A stretch of DNA of 17,038 bases, from assembly GCA_003990745.1 (NCBI GenBank), contig RBNI01002957.1:1-17038 (forward strand). The letters are read 5' to 3'. Under the pieces are notes generated by a model. That model was not told where the DNA came from and did no database searches. It was given only the letters and a program-made list of their open reading frames with translations. Shown here piece by piece: positions 1 through 9,240 of this stretch. The position numbers and the translations under genes were made by a program. The stretch's first letter is position 1. Each line of letters starts with the position of its first letter. Source of the DNA: Jimgerdemannia flammicorona. Taxonomy: Eukaryota > Mucoromycota > Endogonomycetes > Endogonales > Endogonaceae.

Positions 1-2426
1 CTTCCCGCCAGCAACACCTGCCGACCACCCCAACTCGTCAGTACTTTCCCCCATTCTACCAGCTTGCCCTCCCACCACTCCTTGGGAAGTAAAGAGCCAT
101 ACACTGAGAAATAGATACCCAAGTACCGTACCACTCCTCCAGCTGGGACAATTGTTCCAATGATGTCCCCCCCTATGACTCCTTCCCCCAGGACCATTGT
201 CTCACACTTGTGCCAGTTGAGTTCCGCTCCAGCACATCGTTCATACCACTCAACTGTCTCTTTGAGCATGGCCACATCTGCCACCGAGCCCAATCCAACC
301 ACCATATCATCCACAAAGGCCCCCACCTTCCAATTGACACCCAAAATATTCAGTCCACCAACTCTGCACCATATCTGATCCAACAATGGCTCCAGGACAA
401 AGGCGTAGAGGATAGGTGATAGTGGATCCCCCTGAGGCACCCCTCTCTCCAAGGGGAAGGAAGCCCCCCTATGTCTATTCACCAGAATCGCAGCCCTACT
501 CCCTTCCAGTAGTCTAATAAGGGCCCGACACATGCCCACTGGTATCCCAATGCACTCCAGTACCTTCTCTAACCATACTCTCCGAACTCTATCATAGGCC
601 TTCTCTTGGTTCAGGAAAACCAAGCGGCCATCCACACCTGCAGCCCTAGCGCCTTCAATGATACCATGAACCCATGCCGTGCCATCTCGAATTAGTCATC
701 CCCCAACAAAGCCCCTCTGCTCCTTCCCCAACACCTGTTGGGCCACCCCCTGTAGTCTCGCCACCAGGACTTTGGTGACCAACTTGCGGTCCATATCCAG
801 CAGCATAATTGGCCTCCAATTCCTCCAGTCCTCCTTCCGCCCTTTGTCCTTGAACAGCAGAGATACCAGTCCCAACTACTGCCCCCCAATCCACTCCCCG
901 TTACTGATGACGGCATCACACATCAGCGACATCTCCTCCAGAGCCTCTTCTATGGATGCCATACACTTCCAAAAGTCCCAAGGCAAACCATCCTCCCCAG
1001 GCGCCGTTCCCAGGGTTGTTGATGCCAGAACTCAAATAATCTCCTCTCCCAAGACTGGTTGGCCAAGATCCTCCAACCCTGCAGCAGGATTCGGGTGCCA
1101 CTCTTCTAGATGCCGCTCAATGTCCTGCACCCCCTCCCCTCCCTCCTCTTCACTCCAGAGATTACTCCAGCGGGCGCTCAGTTGGCCCAGGATTCCCTGC
1201 ACACCTAATACCATCTCTCCCTCATCATTAAGGACTCCTTCCCACCGGTGTCTTGCTCCCCTAGCATGAAGAAGGCGGGTCAAAAACCTGGTAGGCCTCT
1301 CGCCTTCTTCCAATCCCTGCCACCATAATCTTGCCACCATAGCCTGAGCCTGCATTGCTTCCTCCTTCCGCAACAGATTCTGTAATTCCACCACTTCCAG
1401 CTTAGCCTGCTTAGCCTTCCAGTCCAATAACTCCTCCTCCTCCAATACCCCAGCCCAGTTCAGGAGTAATCTTTCTAGCCTCCTAGATGCCCATCGGACT
1501 CGTCTCCTCCGCTGAGCACCTCTCTCCTTCCCCACTTCCCCCCAGTATCTCTGAGCTTCAGATTTCAATCGGCGCCACCTATCTCCAATCCTCATTCCGG
1601 CACACCTCCAAGTATGAACCTTAGTTCGAACCTCTACCACCCACGCATTCCACAGGTCCATCTCATCCAGCAATGAAGAGTTCAGATGCCAATGTCCTGG
1701 CCCCTCTCCGCTCCCTCCAAACCTCCCACCACCCCGAATACCCCAGTGATCTGACCAAGGGCACCACTCGACCTCCATCGTCTCCCAAACTGTATTGCCC
1801 CAACACTCAGCAGTCAGGATCCAATCAATCCTAGTACCAAGTCCTCCCACCCAGTGAGTATACAGACGTCGATCCCCATCCTGAAGTCGCATAGCATCCA
1901 CCAGTGAGCTGAGTCTTTCCACCTCTTCCCATTCCTCCAGTCCCCCACTCCTTCCTGCCATGCCCCGTCCCCCATCAGTTCTGTCCAGTCTACTCTCCCG
2001 TACCATATTAAAATCACCTCCCAGACAATCCACCCCAGCCACCACCAAGAGCCCAGAATCCCTCAGATCTCCAATCCATGCCACTCGGGTCCCCCTTTCC
2101 GCCGGGCAGTAATAAGACCCCACCACAAGTGAGTTCCAACCAGGCCTCTGCCACGTCCCCCACACCAATCTACTACCCCAATGTCCAGTGTCCGCAATGT
2201 TCCCTTTCCCCTTCCTAACCAGGATTCCCACTTTACTCTGCCAAACTGCCACCCCACCTCATTCTCTCATCCATTCCAGTGCCTCCTCCTCCCCCTCACA
2301 CCGTACATCCTGAAGTAAGAAGAGATCCGCCTCCAGTTTCTTCAGCCATCCAAAAATCCTGTGTCACCTCCCAGTCCCTCGAAGCCCATTGACGTTCATA
2401 GAAAAAATGTTGGTTGTACTATTCAT
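1..2426 (-). pseudogene. LINE A ORF2: endonuclease-reverse transcriptase, stop-interrupted, partial
   Basis: ORF2 would nick the target site and reverse-transcribe the element RNA. The ATG at 2424-2426 is chosen because it leaves a full first strand before the endonuclease motif NVNGL. Endonuclease motifs follow: LLQ near residue 30, GGDFN near 135, TRIDW near 205 and SDHWG near 225. Reverse transcriptase motifs are APGEDGLP near 475, NWRPI near 535, FLNQEKAYDRV near 605, GVPQGDPLSP near 662 and FVDD near 703. The C-terminus lies beyond position 1. In-frame stops are TGA at 2364-2366, 2259-2261, 1032-1034 and 696-698, and TAG at 876-878. The TGA at 696 falls where LINE enzymes usually have a conserved Arg (GGxLIRDG), pointing to CGA-to-TGA change. 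The usual catalytic Asp of FLDxxKA is Asn (609-611). From 695 to the edge the frame is open. The copy is not functional as read. Confidence 0.85.
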
Positions 2427-2459
2427 AGTGAAATATTTGATATTGTTGCTTTCCTACAT

Positions 2460-4346
2460 CTACAGTTCCATGCTCACTTCCTCTCTAGCCAGATCCAGAT
2501 TCCGTTCTGCTTTAATCTCACCTTCCACATTCTGCTGTTCTTCCAGAGCTGCCAACAATTCCGCACAGTCCTCACCATCCACCATCTCCATTGCTGCCCG
2601 GTGCTCCTCGCACACCACCTGCCACTTTTCCAGCCCCTTCCGCGGCCCCCACAGATAAGCGGCTCTCTCGTTAGCAATACCCAAGAGCATTGCCTCCCTC
2701 GCCTCAGTGACCTCATACTCCTCCGCCTCCAAGAGAGCTGCCATCATCTCATCTCTCAACTTCCTCACGACCTCCTCTCCTCGCAACACTCTCCCCCAGA
2801 ATTCCTCACTGACCACCTGGAAGTCAATCTCTCCCAGTTCCTCTGCTGCCACATTCTGTAGCACCCTCAACAGCCACTTCTCCCCCCCAACTACCTCCGC
2901 TACCTGCACCAAATCTGCCTCTCCTTCCTTCCTCTCCTCAGTATGTACAGACTCATCCCAACCATCCTCTGACACATCCTCCAACTCTCCTTCACCCACC
3001 TCGGGAACACCATACTGGATCGGGTTATTATCCACCATTGCTGTGTCCCCTACTGCCTCCTCCAGCCCCTGTCCCCCACTCTCCTTTGTCTTCCCCTCTT
3101 GCTGCCCGGCCACCGCCCAGATACTAGCACCTGCTCCGGTACCCTCCTCCATAGCCCCGGCCCTTGGTTCCCCATCCAAGCTAGCCAGTAGTTCCTTCTG
3201 CAGCTGTCTCCCCTTCGCCTTCTCTCAGAGCACCTTGTCCATCCGCACCTTCTTGCCCTCGATCACCTCCACCACCGTCCTAGCCTCATAAGCCCTCCAA
3301 GCCCTGTGCCTTCTCTCCACAGCCCCCGCCAAGTCCTCAAGCGCCTCCAGCAGGTCCTCCTCCTCTTCCTCTGACCCCTTCACCCTCGAAACCTTGCACT
3401 CCACTGGGCCCCACTTCATCGCCACTGGCCAGTCCCTAGCTTTCCCAGTATTCTCCATCCCAAATAACCTCAGCCTGACGTCCACATCACCTGTCCTGAG
3501 CTCAGTCCCCTCCCAAACCCTAAATTCAATATCGACCACCTCGCCATACTCCTTCACCACATCCGTGACCAGCCTCCTCGCCACCTCCTTTTTCACCGTC
3601 GGCAGGTCCGCCACCACCAGATGAACCACTCGGGGGTCCCAACGCATACACCTCGCCATCGGTACCAAAATCCCTCCAAACACCACACCCTTCTCTACTG
3701 CCTCCAGTAGCAAACCCTCCTCTTCAAACCCCACCTCAACTGCCTCCAGCTTCTTCAAAAACTTAACCGAGGCTGCTCCTTTCACCTCACTAGCCAGCAA
3801 CCCCAGCACCATCTTTGCCGTCACCGCCAAGCCACGGAAGCACAGCGTGACGGCGAATTCCGATCGAGATTTTTTGAGTAACGGGGCTGCCACCAGGCCC
3901 GTTACACCATTGGCCAGGTCCCAGGGTCCCGCGCCGCTCCCCTGACCAGGTCCCCCATCAGCTGTCACATCTGGATTTTTTTCCAGATTGCCCGTCACAC
4001 TGCCATCAGCAGTCACCGCCTCAGCCACTACACTGCCAGCCCCACTACGCTGACCCCCCAGTGGGGGGGCCTCCTTGCCACTCGAGGTAGCAGCCGCCTT
4101 CCCCAGCTCCAGCCAGCCATCCAGTTCAGTCGCCTGCTTCCCCATCCTGACCTTATCTGCGAAGGTCATCCTCTCTCCCCCATGTGGCCTTGCACCTCCT
4201 CTGCCACCTCCTCCGGCCCCATGACTCCTTATCGAAGCACTCGGCATACCAAGACCCGCACCTCGACCCCCCCCCACATGTTGCCAGTCAAAGGCACTGG
4301 GGCCCCCCTGCCCAGTATGCTCACCAGAATGCGTGTTGCTTGCCAT
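2460..4346 (-). pseudogene. LINE A ORF1: nucleic-acid-binding gag-like protein, one internal stop
   Basis: ORF1 proteins of Tad1-type LINEs bind the element RNA and help form the ribonucleoprotein. From the ATG at 4344-4346 the frame covers 628 residues to the TAG at 2460-2462, with a single TGA at 3225-3227. The N-terminal third is Gly- and Ala-rich and low in complexity. A segment around residues 160-320, with VHLVVADLP and VRLRLFG-like strands, resembles paired RRM folds. The C-terminal half is Glu-rich and probably coiled coil. I see no CCHC zinc knuckle. The next in-frame ATG of ORF2 begins only 33 bases after the stop, in the same frame. The strand and frame are clear; the RRM assignment is a pattern call. 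Confidence 0.75.
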
Positions 4347-4437
4347 CTTGATAGCACCAATACTTGAAGACGTTGTTGAAAAGTGTTGCCTGAGTCTTGT
4401 GTCACCCGAATGGTACTGGTGAAAGATGTTGTCATAG
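4347..4437 (-). other. LINE A 5' untranslated region and insertion junction
   Basis: These 91 bases lie between the first ATG of ORF1 and the point where sequence homologous to the LTR copy at 10990 resumes. No promoter motif is recognisable. LINE promoters are normally internal to the 5' end, so this stretch is where one would be expected. The exact junction could shift a few bases because both sides share the short string GATT. Confidence 0.6.
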
Positions 4438-5119
4438 ATTGGTACTTATATCAGTAGTCATTATTTCAATAGGTCTTATATATGATTATAAACTATTGTA
4501 AGTTTATTGGCAAATTTGATAGGGTGATCAGGGTTAGTAGAGATCCTTGGCTAGAGATCATATTGGCATCAGAGGGGTCATTGTCTTCTGCTATATTATT
4601 ATTGAATTAGATTATATCATAGACATTCTTCATAACATATTCAACTTGGGATATTTGCTGAATATAGTCATTGGGGTGTGGGAAGGATCTGTTTGTAGTT
4701 TGACTATACCCAATATACTTGTAGTTGAGTTCTTATACCATATCATTGATTTGGGCATAGGTCAGGGTGGCAACTATTTTAGTGATAGTAACTCAGGGGT
4801 GGAGAATAAAGATACTATACTCATAAAAGAGTTCTCAGTGTTTACAGGTGATGAGTTTCTGATATTGAGACATTTTGGTAATATCTATATTATAGTTATG
4901 ATTAACTATATCTTTTAGAAGACAACTGATCTGCTAGTAGTATAAGATTTGTCTAATTCAGTAGACCTTATTAAGGATGTTCAGAGCATTCTATCAGGCT
5001 TTTATGAAATAGAGGGGTACTAGACTAGAGATATTTATAATAGATAGGAGAGCTGTAGCTTAGTTGACAATAGTATTCCAAATATCAGCATAGATGTAGT
5101 TATAGATTTCAGTAGTCAT
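4438..5119 (-). pseudogene. Unassigned reading frame X inside the 3' LTR
   Basis: I do not recognise this protein. A minus-strand frame begins at ATG 5117-5119 with MTTEIYNYIY and continues about 225 codons to the LINE A junction. It is broken mainly by TAG, TAA and TGA codons that could come from Gln or Arg codons. The same frame can be followed in the other LTR copy, where the start ATG reads ATA (11804-11806). In the part compared by eye, codon position 2 differs least between copies, which hints at past coding. The plus-strand frame 4547-4918 is the exact codon mirror and is also open in both copies, so strand cannot be settled by position bias. No signal peptide, catalytic motif or known fold is visible. 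Confidence 0.35.
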
Positions 5120-5382
5120 GTCTGAGTGTTTATTTGAGAGTTATAGTTGTTTGTTTAATTGTTGTGGTTCTCTATTTTGATATGCTGTATATTTAGTATA
5201 TATGTTTTTCATCATGATTAGTAAGGTCTTGACTTCAAATCTTGTATTCTGTAACTTTAAGTTGATCCAACTATGTAATCTATGACTTCAGTTTGACTCA
5301 GCTTCATAATCTGTCAGATGATTTCTAAATTCATTCTGAGGGTGATGTGTGATTCCAATGGCTTAGAGGTTCTGTATTTATA
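4438..5382 (-). repeat. 3' LTR of element 2, first 945 bp, cut by LINE A
   Basis: This stretch is homologous to 10988-12069 through its whole length, in the same orientation, apart from the 122-bp insert in the other copy. Most differences I checked are transitions. It begins directly after a purine tract. The first bases are TA rather than the usual TG. On this strand a TG-to-TA change equals CA-to-TA on the other, which is the RIP context, so the terminus may have been TG originally. The rest of this LTR should resume beyond the 3' end of LINE A. Confidence 0.65.
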
Positions 5383-5397
5383 ACTCTCCCTTACTTA
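5383..5397 (-). other. Candidate polypurine tract of element 2
   Basis: On the minus strand this reads TAAGTAAGGGAGAGT and ends one base before the LTR start at 5382. A purine-rich tract immediately upstream of the 3' LTR is the standard primer site for plus-strand synthesis in LTR retroelements. Its position fits the independently derived LTR boundary. Confidence 0.55.
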
Positions 5398-5786
5398 GTT
5401 TTCAATATCCTTATTGAGGCCTTCTAATTTGTTCTAGTATTGTTATATTATTTGAATGGTCTAAAGTTCAGTAAAGTCCTTTTTTCTCAGAAAGTGACAT
5501 GCTCATAGTATAGTTGCCTAATGTATTAGATTTATATATTAAAAAGTCATATATTTCATGCTATATACCAGAAGTGATTCTGATGTTATTCACTATTGGA
5601 GAATTTCCTCTTAGAAATCTTCTTAAATATCTATGCCTCGTTCTCCACCAGTGGTACAAGAAGAATTGGCTGACTTTCAGTTTTGCTATTTTTTAAGAGA
5701 TTGTATTTTTTTTTATTCTTGATTTGCTGAGTTTTTGATTTCATTTGTGATAATTATAAGAGTGATTTTAAAAGTATTTGAGAGAG
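5398..5786 (-). other. Tail of the integrase ORF and 3' untranslated region of element 2
   Basis: AT-rich sequence between the first stop after the chromodomain and the purine tract. Minus-strand frames are short and I see no known domain. It holds a run of T on the plus strand (about 5706-5714). The integrase ORF may once have continued here, because the stop at 5787-5789 is TAG and could derive from CAG. Confidence 0.4.
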
Positions 5787-6795
5787 CTAATATATAGTAT
5801 AGGAATGATAAGTGTTGGAGTATTCAAATAAGTTGTTCAAGGAGTCATATTCTTGAACTAAGTCAGTAGCATTGTAGAGGTTTGTTTTGGGTTCCCATAT
5901 AGTATCATAGATAGAGTAACCTTTTAGCTTAACAAGGTATTCGGGGCAGCTCTTGTGGTATATTTGTTAAGAATTTTTTCAACTTTATATTCTTCTTAGA
6001 CATTAATAATGACAGGTACTGGTGGTTTTGTAGTTCAATTTGGAAATAAATCATCATTATTTTCATTATATTACTTGAGAAGTTAAACATTGAAGATAGG
6101 GTGAATCTTAATGATATTAAGTAGTACTAATTTGCAGAATGTTGGAGAGACTTAGACAATAACTTCAAATGATTTAATGAACTTACTGTTCAGCTTTGTA
6201 GAGGGTCTGTGCTTGAGATTAACTTGATATTCTTGGATATCTAGTAGAACTTTTTCTTTGATATTGAAAGTTTCTTCTTAGCAGTATTGGTTGAAATACT
6301 GTAATTATTGCTCTTGAGCAAGTTAAATTCTCAATTACAATCAGGCTTAAGTTATAAGAATTATTCAATAGCTTCAATAGTGGAAGGTTTATCAGTGATT
6401 CTGATAAGGCTCAGAGGGGTGTGTGGGTTATGTCCTATATTAACAAAGAATGGAGTCATTCCTAGAGAGGCTTGTTTACCATTATTATAGACAAACTTGA
6501 CTATAGTGAGGTATTCATGCTACTTATCTTATCTATAGGAAATATAGTTTCTTAGCATTTGCTCTAAGGTTTTGTTCATCCTTTCAGTTTAGCCATTAGT
6601 TTTAGAGCAAAATACTGTAGATAGAGCAAGTTTCATTCCAAGGTATACATATAGGACTTTCCAAAAATGGCTGGCAAATTTCAGGTCTCAGTCACTAACA
6701 ATGATCTTAGGAAGACCATGATAGTAGAAGATATTATCAAATAAGAGTATGGCAATTTCTAATACTATTGCAGTGATACAAAGTAGTAATAGTAG
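5787..6795 (-). pseudogene. Integrase core and C-terminal chromodomain, decayed
   Basis: Integrase inserts the cDNA; the chromodomain steers it to modified histones. Near 6700 the frame reads HGLPKIIVSD, then a stop, then DLKF. It continues to TERMNKTLEQ near 6580. Exactly 35 residues separate the Asp (6691-6693) from the Glu (6583-6585), the D35E spacing of retroviral-type integrases. The first catalytic Asp and the zinc-binding part are absent because the copy starts at the gag junction. Downstream, about 5985-5835, KVEKILNKY and then YLVKLKGYS, TIWEPKTNL and NATDLVQEY form a chromodomain, interrupted by a one-base frameshift near 5940. Many Gln and Arg codons have become stops. This identifies the element as a chromovirus of the Ty3/gypsy group. 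Confidence 0.8.
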
Positions 6796-8045
6796 CTTGG
6801 ATTATAGTGTGGAGTTTTTAGTTAGAATAAACATTAGCCATGTGTTTTGTTTTTTGGCAATAGAAGTATACTCTACTTCTTCAGAGTTTATTTCTCTCTC
6901 CTTTGGTGAGTTTCTTGAAGATACTTGACTAAGTGGATTCAGAATTTTGAGATGTCTAAGAGGTGAATGTAGAGGGAGCTCAGAATGCTTCATGCTTGGG
7001 TTCTTCTTTCTTGGTCTAAGATTTTTCCTTATTATTGAATTGTTTTCAAGGCATAATTAGTCTATTTATTAAGATTCACTTGACCATAGTCTTGATTCTT
7101 GCCAGATACCATTGGTGATCACAACCAACTGGACAATCTTGTTCTCAGATCTTTCTTATGAGCCTTTCTGGTAGTAAATCAAATAAATGGTCTGCTCTTA
7201 TACTATTTTATATTTCATCATTAGTAATATATCCTAGACCAATAGTGTTCAGGAGTGACTTGAGTTTTGTATAGAAGGTTTTCAATTCTTCTTTACTATT
7301 TATATTAAATTTGAGGTTACAGAGTTTTACTCAGGATTTAGTAATCAGAGTTTGACTACAATATTGAGCAATTAGGAGTTATTTGAGCCCAGGGGCCACA
7401 GGGTCATCTCCATATCCAGGGATATTATTTGCTATATTTTGGATAACAACTACAGGTCAGGTAACTTATGTGAGGGGTTTTTCAAGAAGAGTTTACCACC
7501 ATTCTTCAGTAGATCCTCATAAGAATATAATAACTCAATAGACATAAGCCATGATAGTAGTAAAGAGTTGTTCAATAATGTGATCCTAGTTGTTTGTCAG
7601 GAGATGGTCAGCAACTTGCTCATTGGTCTATTGATTAGTTTTAAAGTTGGTATCTTTTATGCTAATGAAGCTTTAGACTTCTTGTGTAGTACCATTAAAG
7701 ATAAGTAGACTCAGACTTTTTGTTGGTCAGATCTGTTTGGCTAGTATAGTAATGGTTACTATCATTATGGCTATCTGGGCTGTAAGGTCTAGGATATACT
7801 AGTTTGTTATATTATTTACTGGAGGTAGTTGAACTACTAGTAATAGAGTTACTGGAGTAACTATTGTAAGTCTGATATAAGGGCTTGATAGATAACTGTT
7901 TACTGTTCTATAGGTTGATTTTGTCCTGAGAGAGTTGTATCTTCATTAGCAGTATATTCAGGATCAAATTCAGTAAGATACTCCTCCTCCTCTTCACTTT
8001 GGTCTTCTTATAGTTGGGTTTGTTCAGTATAAAAGTAGATGATAT
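6796..8045 (-). pseudogene. Gag polyprotein of element 2, decayed
   Basis: Gag forms the virus-like particle. The likely start codon is now ATA (8043-8045), followed by SSTFYTEQTQ. A Glu- and Gln-rich N-terminus with DLQ-LLQ-LYY repeats then moves, after a frame change, into capsid. Capsid landmarks are LIFNGTTQEV (about 7700), IIFL-GSTEEWW (about 7530-7495), FNINSKEELKTFY (about 7310) and DLLPERLIRKI (about 7180). The C-terminus has LTKGERNKL and a CX2CX4HX4C zinc knuckle at about 6869-6828, read as YFYCQKTKHMANVY. The first and last Cys are Tyr, as expected from TGC-to-TAC change. There are many TAG, TAA and TGA codons in frame. Integrase sequence begins right after the knuckle, so protease, reverse transcriptase and RNase H are deleted. 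Confidence 0.75.
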
Positions 8046-8061
8046 ATATATATATATATAT
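8042..8061. repeat. (TA)n microsatellite
   Basis: About ten TA units. They lie between the proposed end of the 5' LTR and the gag start codon, where a primer-binding site would normally sit. Expansion of this repeat may have obscured that site. Confidence 0.85.
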
Positions 8062-8088
8062 TTTAATTGACTTAGAGTTCTGCAGATT

Positions 8089-8116
8089 TTTATTGAAAGG
8101 GAACCTGGACTATATA
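8089..8116 (-). promoter_or_regulatory. Candidate LTR promoter and polyadenylation signal
   Basis: On the minus strand CCTATATAG (TATATA at 8116-8111) is followed 16 bases later by AATAAA (8094-8089), then about 20 bases to a CA end and on to gag. TATA box, short R region and AATAAA in this order are typical of the promoter-proximal end of an LTR. Short AT-rich motifs are common by chance here, so support comes mainly from position. Confidence 0.35.
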
Positions 8117-9240
8117 GGCCAAAACTCTCCCACACCATCCATCAAGAACTACTCTCCCATTAAACCTAGGCTTGCTATTATCTAGTGGCTCAACTATGCA
8201 AGCTGCAGCAGAGTCTATAGTGGTCCATATTTCATTTTGCACACCATACTCTCCCTACCACCAGAGGGAACTCAGCCATATACTAATAACTGAAAGCATA
8301 TGTTTGAAACTCCAATATATGTATAAGGCCAAATAGAATAGTCTCTACCACCTCAAGTGGAAATGACAGGCAAAGAAAAAATCCCCCTCAAGATATAGAA
8401 CAGTGTGTATAACCAGGTTCTCCCATGTGAGATGAGTAGAGAACTTATATGTAAGGTGAGAAAAGACCCCCAATACTCCACTACTCAGGTCTATGGGTCT
8501 CAATTATATTACTACATCAGTTTCTGATTCCAGTTGAGTGCAGTCAAGACATTTGACATGAGTAGCCTTAGGTCTCCCAGCTACCCCAAATGACTAGGAC
8601 CCATCCTTATGAATCACCAAAAGTAGCCAAGAGTGATACCTACCACCTAACTACTCCATACTCCCACTAAAGCAGTACCTGCCTTAGCCCTGATAACTAT
8701 TCCTAACCAGGAACCTTACTTGTCTATTATTATTACTCTTCTTCTTATCTATAATGGCCATCTCCCCTCCCATCCTAACAATATCTGAAAACAGTTATTT
8801 ATACCAGAACCATGCTTACTGGAAAGCTCACCAAAGTCAGAGAGCCCCACTACAGGTACTGAGAACCTGCAGATAATCTATACTGAGTACTTGATATCCA
8901 AGGTCAGCCAAATCCCTACATAACCCATGATATATCAAGATAATATCTTGTTAGCAACAGCAAAAAGAAGAAGATGCTACACCAAAACAAGTATATCTCA
9001 GATATAGCTAAAGGCACTAGAAACTGCAAAAAAGTGAAGAAGACACTGATCTTATATCAATAAAGAGATAACTCATCACCATTGCCTCCCTTCCATTACA
9101 CTGTAACAGGTATAGCAAACCAACCTGAGGTAGAGAGGGTATTAGTAGTGGAAAGTAAACTTGGAAGGTTGCCCACTAAACTATTGTAACTGGTAAAATA
9201 GCAGAAAAAGAGGCTGTCAAAGTAGATGGTATCAGTTATA
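8117..9240. other. Segment of opposite base skew, no assignable gene
   Basis: Unlike the DNA on both sides, whose plus strand is rich in T and G, this stretch is rich in A and C on the plus strand. I see no protein motif on either strand and no repeat partner in the window. It may be the U3 portion of a long LTR or a separate insertion. Only scattered short frames are present. Confidence 0.4.

Larger units (their letters stand above)
1..4437 (-). mobile_element. Tad1-type LINE (LINE A), 3' end outside window
   Basis: This is a non-LTR retrotransposon read from right to left. It has an ORF1 with an RRM-like segment and an ORF2 with an AP-type endonuclease followed by a reverse transcriptase, the layout of fungal Tad1-clade LINEs. 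Its 5' end is set at about 4437 because sequence from 4438 onward aligns with the LTR copy at about 10990, while sequence to the left does not. Base composition changes sharply there, from GC-rich, CpG-containing DNA to AT-rich, CpG-poor DNA. The 3' end, tail and any target-site duplication lie before position 1. Both ORFs stay in a single frame with no frameshift seen over 4.3 kb, so this copy is younger than the LTR elements it interrupts. Confidence 0.85.

Noticed and set aside
679..1269. Plus-strand 196-codon open frame
   Set aside because: It is the antisense shadow of the LINE A ORF2 reverse transcriptase region, with low-complexity Ser/Pro/Thr content.
2361..3291. Plus-strand open frames of 166 and 194 codons
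   Set aside because: They overlap ORF1 and the start of ORF2 of LINE A on the opposite strand and are Ser/Pro-rich, typical of antisense to Glu- and Gly-rich coding.
5221..5275. Possible tRNA-like box B (TTGACTTCAAATC)
   Set aside because: It resembles a T-loop, but no matching acceptor stem or A box at the right spacing is visible.
6802..6993. Minus-strand 63-codon open frame as a separate small gene
   Set aside because: It is an alternative frame over the gag C-terminus; the adjacent frame carries the zinc knuckle.
8042..8068. tRNA primer-binding site after the 5' LTR
   Set aside because: No TGG-starting stretch complementary to a tRNA end is visible; the site is occupied by a TA repeat.
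7908..8138. Minus-strand 76-codon open frame
   Set aside because: It crosses the proposed LTR end and the TA repeat in a frame different from gag and has Lys/Arg/Ile content without motifs.
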